From Thamnaconus septentrionalis (Eukaryota > Chordata > Actinopteri > Tetraodontiformes > Monacanthidae): DNA of 64,000 nucleotides. The stretch spans positions 26,935,861 to 26,999,860 of the forward strand of contig CM020501.1 of NCBI GenBank assembly GCA_009823395.1, in the 5' to 3' direction. This document shows positions 62,493 through 64,000 of the stretch, piece after piece. The notes below the pieces were generated by a model. The model ran no database searches. It was not told where the DNA came from and saw only the letters and a list, made by a program, of their open reading frames with translations. A program made the translations under genes and the position numbers. Each line of letters begins with the position of its first letter. The first letter of the stretch is position 1.

Positions 62493-64000
62493 GTGAGCAT
62501 GCACACACGCACACACACACGGACACAACCGGACGTTTTGTCTTCTCCGAGACGAAACTTGAGAAGAATCCTTGTGGAAATTGTCAGTGTGTGAGAGGAC
62601 GATGTGGAGGTGGTGGTGGTGGGGCCGGGGTGTAGAGAGGAAACGACTGGAGATCCGCCCGAGTGGAGTATGAATTATTTTGCGTGTTGACTCTTTGCGA
62701 CGAGTTGACACTCCTCCGCCGACGGGATGACAAGGAGCCGGAGAGGACAAGAGGCGACGGGAGGAAGGACTTGAGAAAAAGAGATAGGATGAAAAGGGCG
62801 AGGGGGGGGGATAAAGGTGTGGCTGTGACAAGGGAGGGACAAGGGGTGGTGGTGGGGGGACTGAGGGGTGGTGGTGTTGCAGATCGGAAAGGAAGTAGAG
62901 GGCGACGGAAATAGAGGAGAAGGGGAGAGGAGGAGGAGGAAGAGGAAGAGGAGGAGAGAGTTGGGAGACAGAATTGGTGGTGGATGAGCAGGGAGGGAGG
63001 AGGTTAATCAAGGATGGAAGTCACGGGTGGGGGTGGGGGGTTCGGGGAGGAGGAAGATGGGCGCTGCTCTGCTGGGCTTCCTCAGCCTGTCGCCCCCAAA
63101 AAGTTGCAGATGTACGAGGACTTCCTGTAAATAATTGAAGCGGGGGAGTCCCCCCCCCCACCCCCTACACCACCACCCCTGCCCAACACACACACACACG
63201 CTGAAAGACAGAGGGAGCAGAAATCCCCTCTAAAGCAGCCTGGCGGAGGGGAAGCCGAGGCTGTTTGATCGTGGTGTTGCAGCCCTGCGACTCCATTCAT
63301 CTGTAGCGCCGTCGCTACTTGACGCTTAATTGGCTCCTTGCACAGGTGCGGAGCCCCAGTAGAGTCGAGTGTGTGCAGGAAAATTCGCTGCAGCTGCGAA
63401 CGCGCAAGTGCTTTCCCGTCTGCGCCATCGGCCGCTCAAGTTACAACTTTTCTACACTGCAGATTCATACTGAAGACATCAAGCTTTTATGAAAGCTGGC
63501 TATTTTGAAGAATTTAAATATGAAACGTATTTGAGTTATTTTACACTGTTATTGTTTCCTACATAATTCTATGTGCGTTCAGAACCCCCCTGTATTTCAC
63601 ACACTGCACATGTCTGGCTAAAAGATGTTGTGTAAGGCAGCCTTGCGCTGTCTTCCCTTGAAAAAAAAAGCGAAATCGTCTTTACTCGGGTAATCTTTTC
63701 CTCGTAACCAACGTAATGACTAGAGATGCCGGTTTCAAACGCTGCACTTTCGTGACCGTAGTCGCGCTGATGTGCTGCCGCACGCTGGACGAAGGCATCC
63801 GTGAGTTAAATTAGACGTTCCATTTTTCCCCTCCCCGCACGCTGAGTCTGTTTTAAAAGATGAGCCTTATTGTGAGCGGCGGCGTGGCGGCGTTGATGAA
63901 TTAAAAACAAGCTAATGAGCCTTCTGCACTCCAGAAGGCTCTGGACTTCTGCACTCCGCCATTTTATATGTTCCGGCGTGGGTGATTTTTTTTTACTTTT
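62493..64000 (+). other. Start of the fgf14 intron after exon 3
   Basis: G-rich on the plus strand from 62600 to 63060, then unique sequence. A fragment of the Tc1-type family (GCAGATTCATACTGAAGACA, GCTGGCTATTTTGAAGAATT) lies at 63445-63575 and a small perfect hairpin at 63917-63941. No further exon is seen. Confidence 0.55.

Overview
This is a 64-kb piece of a ray-finned fish nuclear genome, most likely a percomorph teleost. The genes are split into small exons with GT-AG introns. The encoded proteins match vertebrate families closely, and the spacers are filled with (CA)n, (CT)n, (TA)n and trinucleotide microsatellites, tRNA-derived SINEs and short non-autonomous DNA transposons typical of fish. 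No bacterial or viral gene, CRISPR array or operon is present.

Layout: (1) 791-2274, plus strand: the last three coding exons of a CAB39/MO25 scaffold gene, best called cab39l. (2) 6328-11584, minus strand: a complete cdadc1 gene, 11 coding exons and about 545 residues, convergent with cab39l. (3) 14589-24001, minus strand: a complete rcbtb1 gene, 12 coding exons and 531 residues, the human length, with a probable non-coding first exon near 25.1 kb. (4) about 25.2-30.2 kb: an intergenic stretch made mostly of repeats. (5) 30.2 kb to the right edge, plus strand: the 5' part of fgf14, with alternative first exon 1B (31813-31906), alternative first exon 1A (51937-52129), shared exon 2 (58204-58314) and exon 3 (62389-62492). 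The last exons lie beyond the window. All exon phases were checked by hand and join in frame.

Functionally the neighbours are unrelated: a kinase-complex scaffold (CAB39L), a cytidine-type deaminase (CDADC1), a BTB/RCC1 ubiquitin-ligase adaptor (RCBTB1) and an intracellular FGF that tunes voltage-gated sodium channels (FGF14). From memory, cab39l, cdadc1 and rcbtb1 share human 13q14 and FGF14 is at 13q33, so the block is old but rearranged.

The points most worth a second look: exon 1B of fgf14 seems to have lost the vertebrate N-terminus through a frame change in expanded CTC/TCC repeats. A (GAA)15 tract lies inside the intron of the 1B transcript, sense strand, as in the human SCA27B locus. 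One RCC1 blade of RCBTB1 has a same-length block of non-homologous residues, possibly from paired frameshifts. Several MITE families can be defined within the window, one with its own empty-site copy. I saw no sign of a wholly new biological system.
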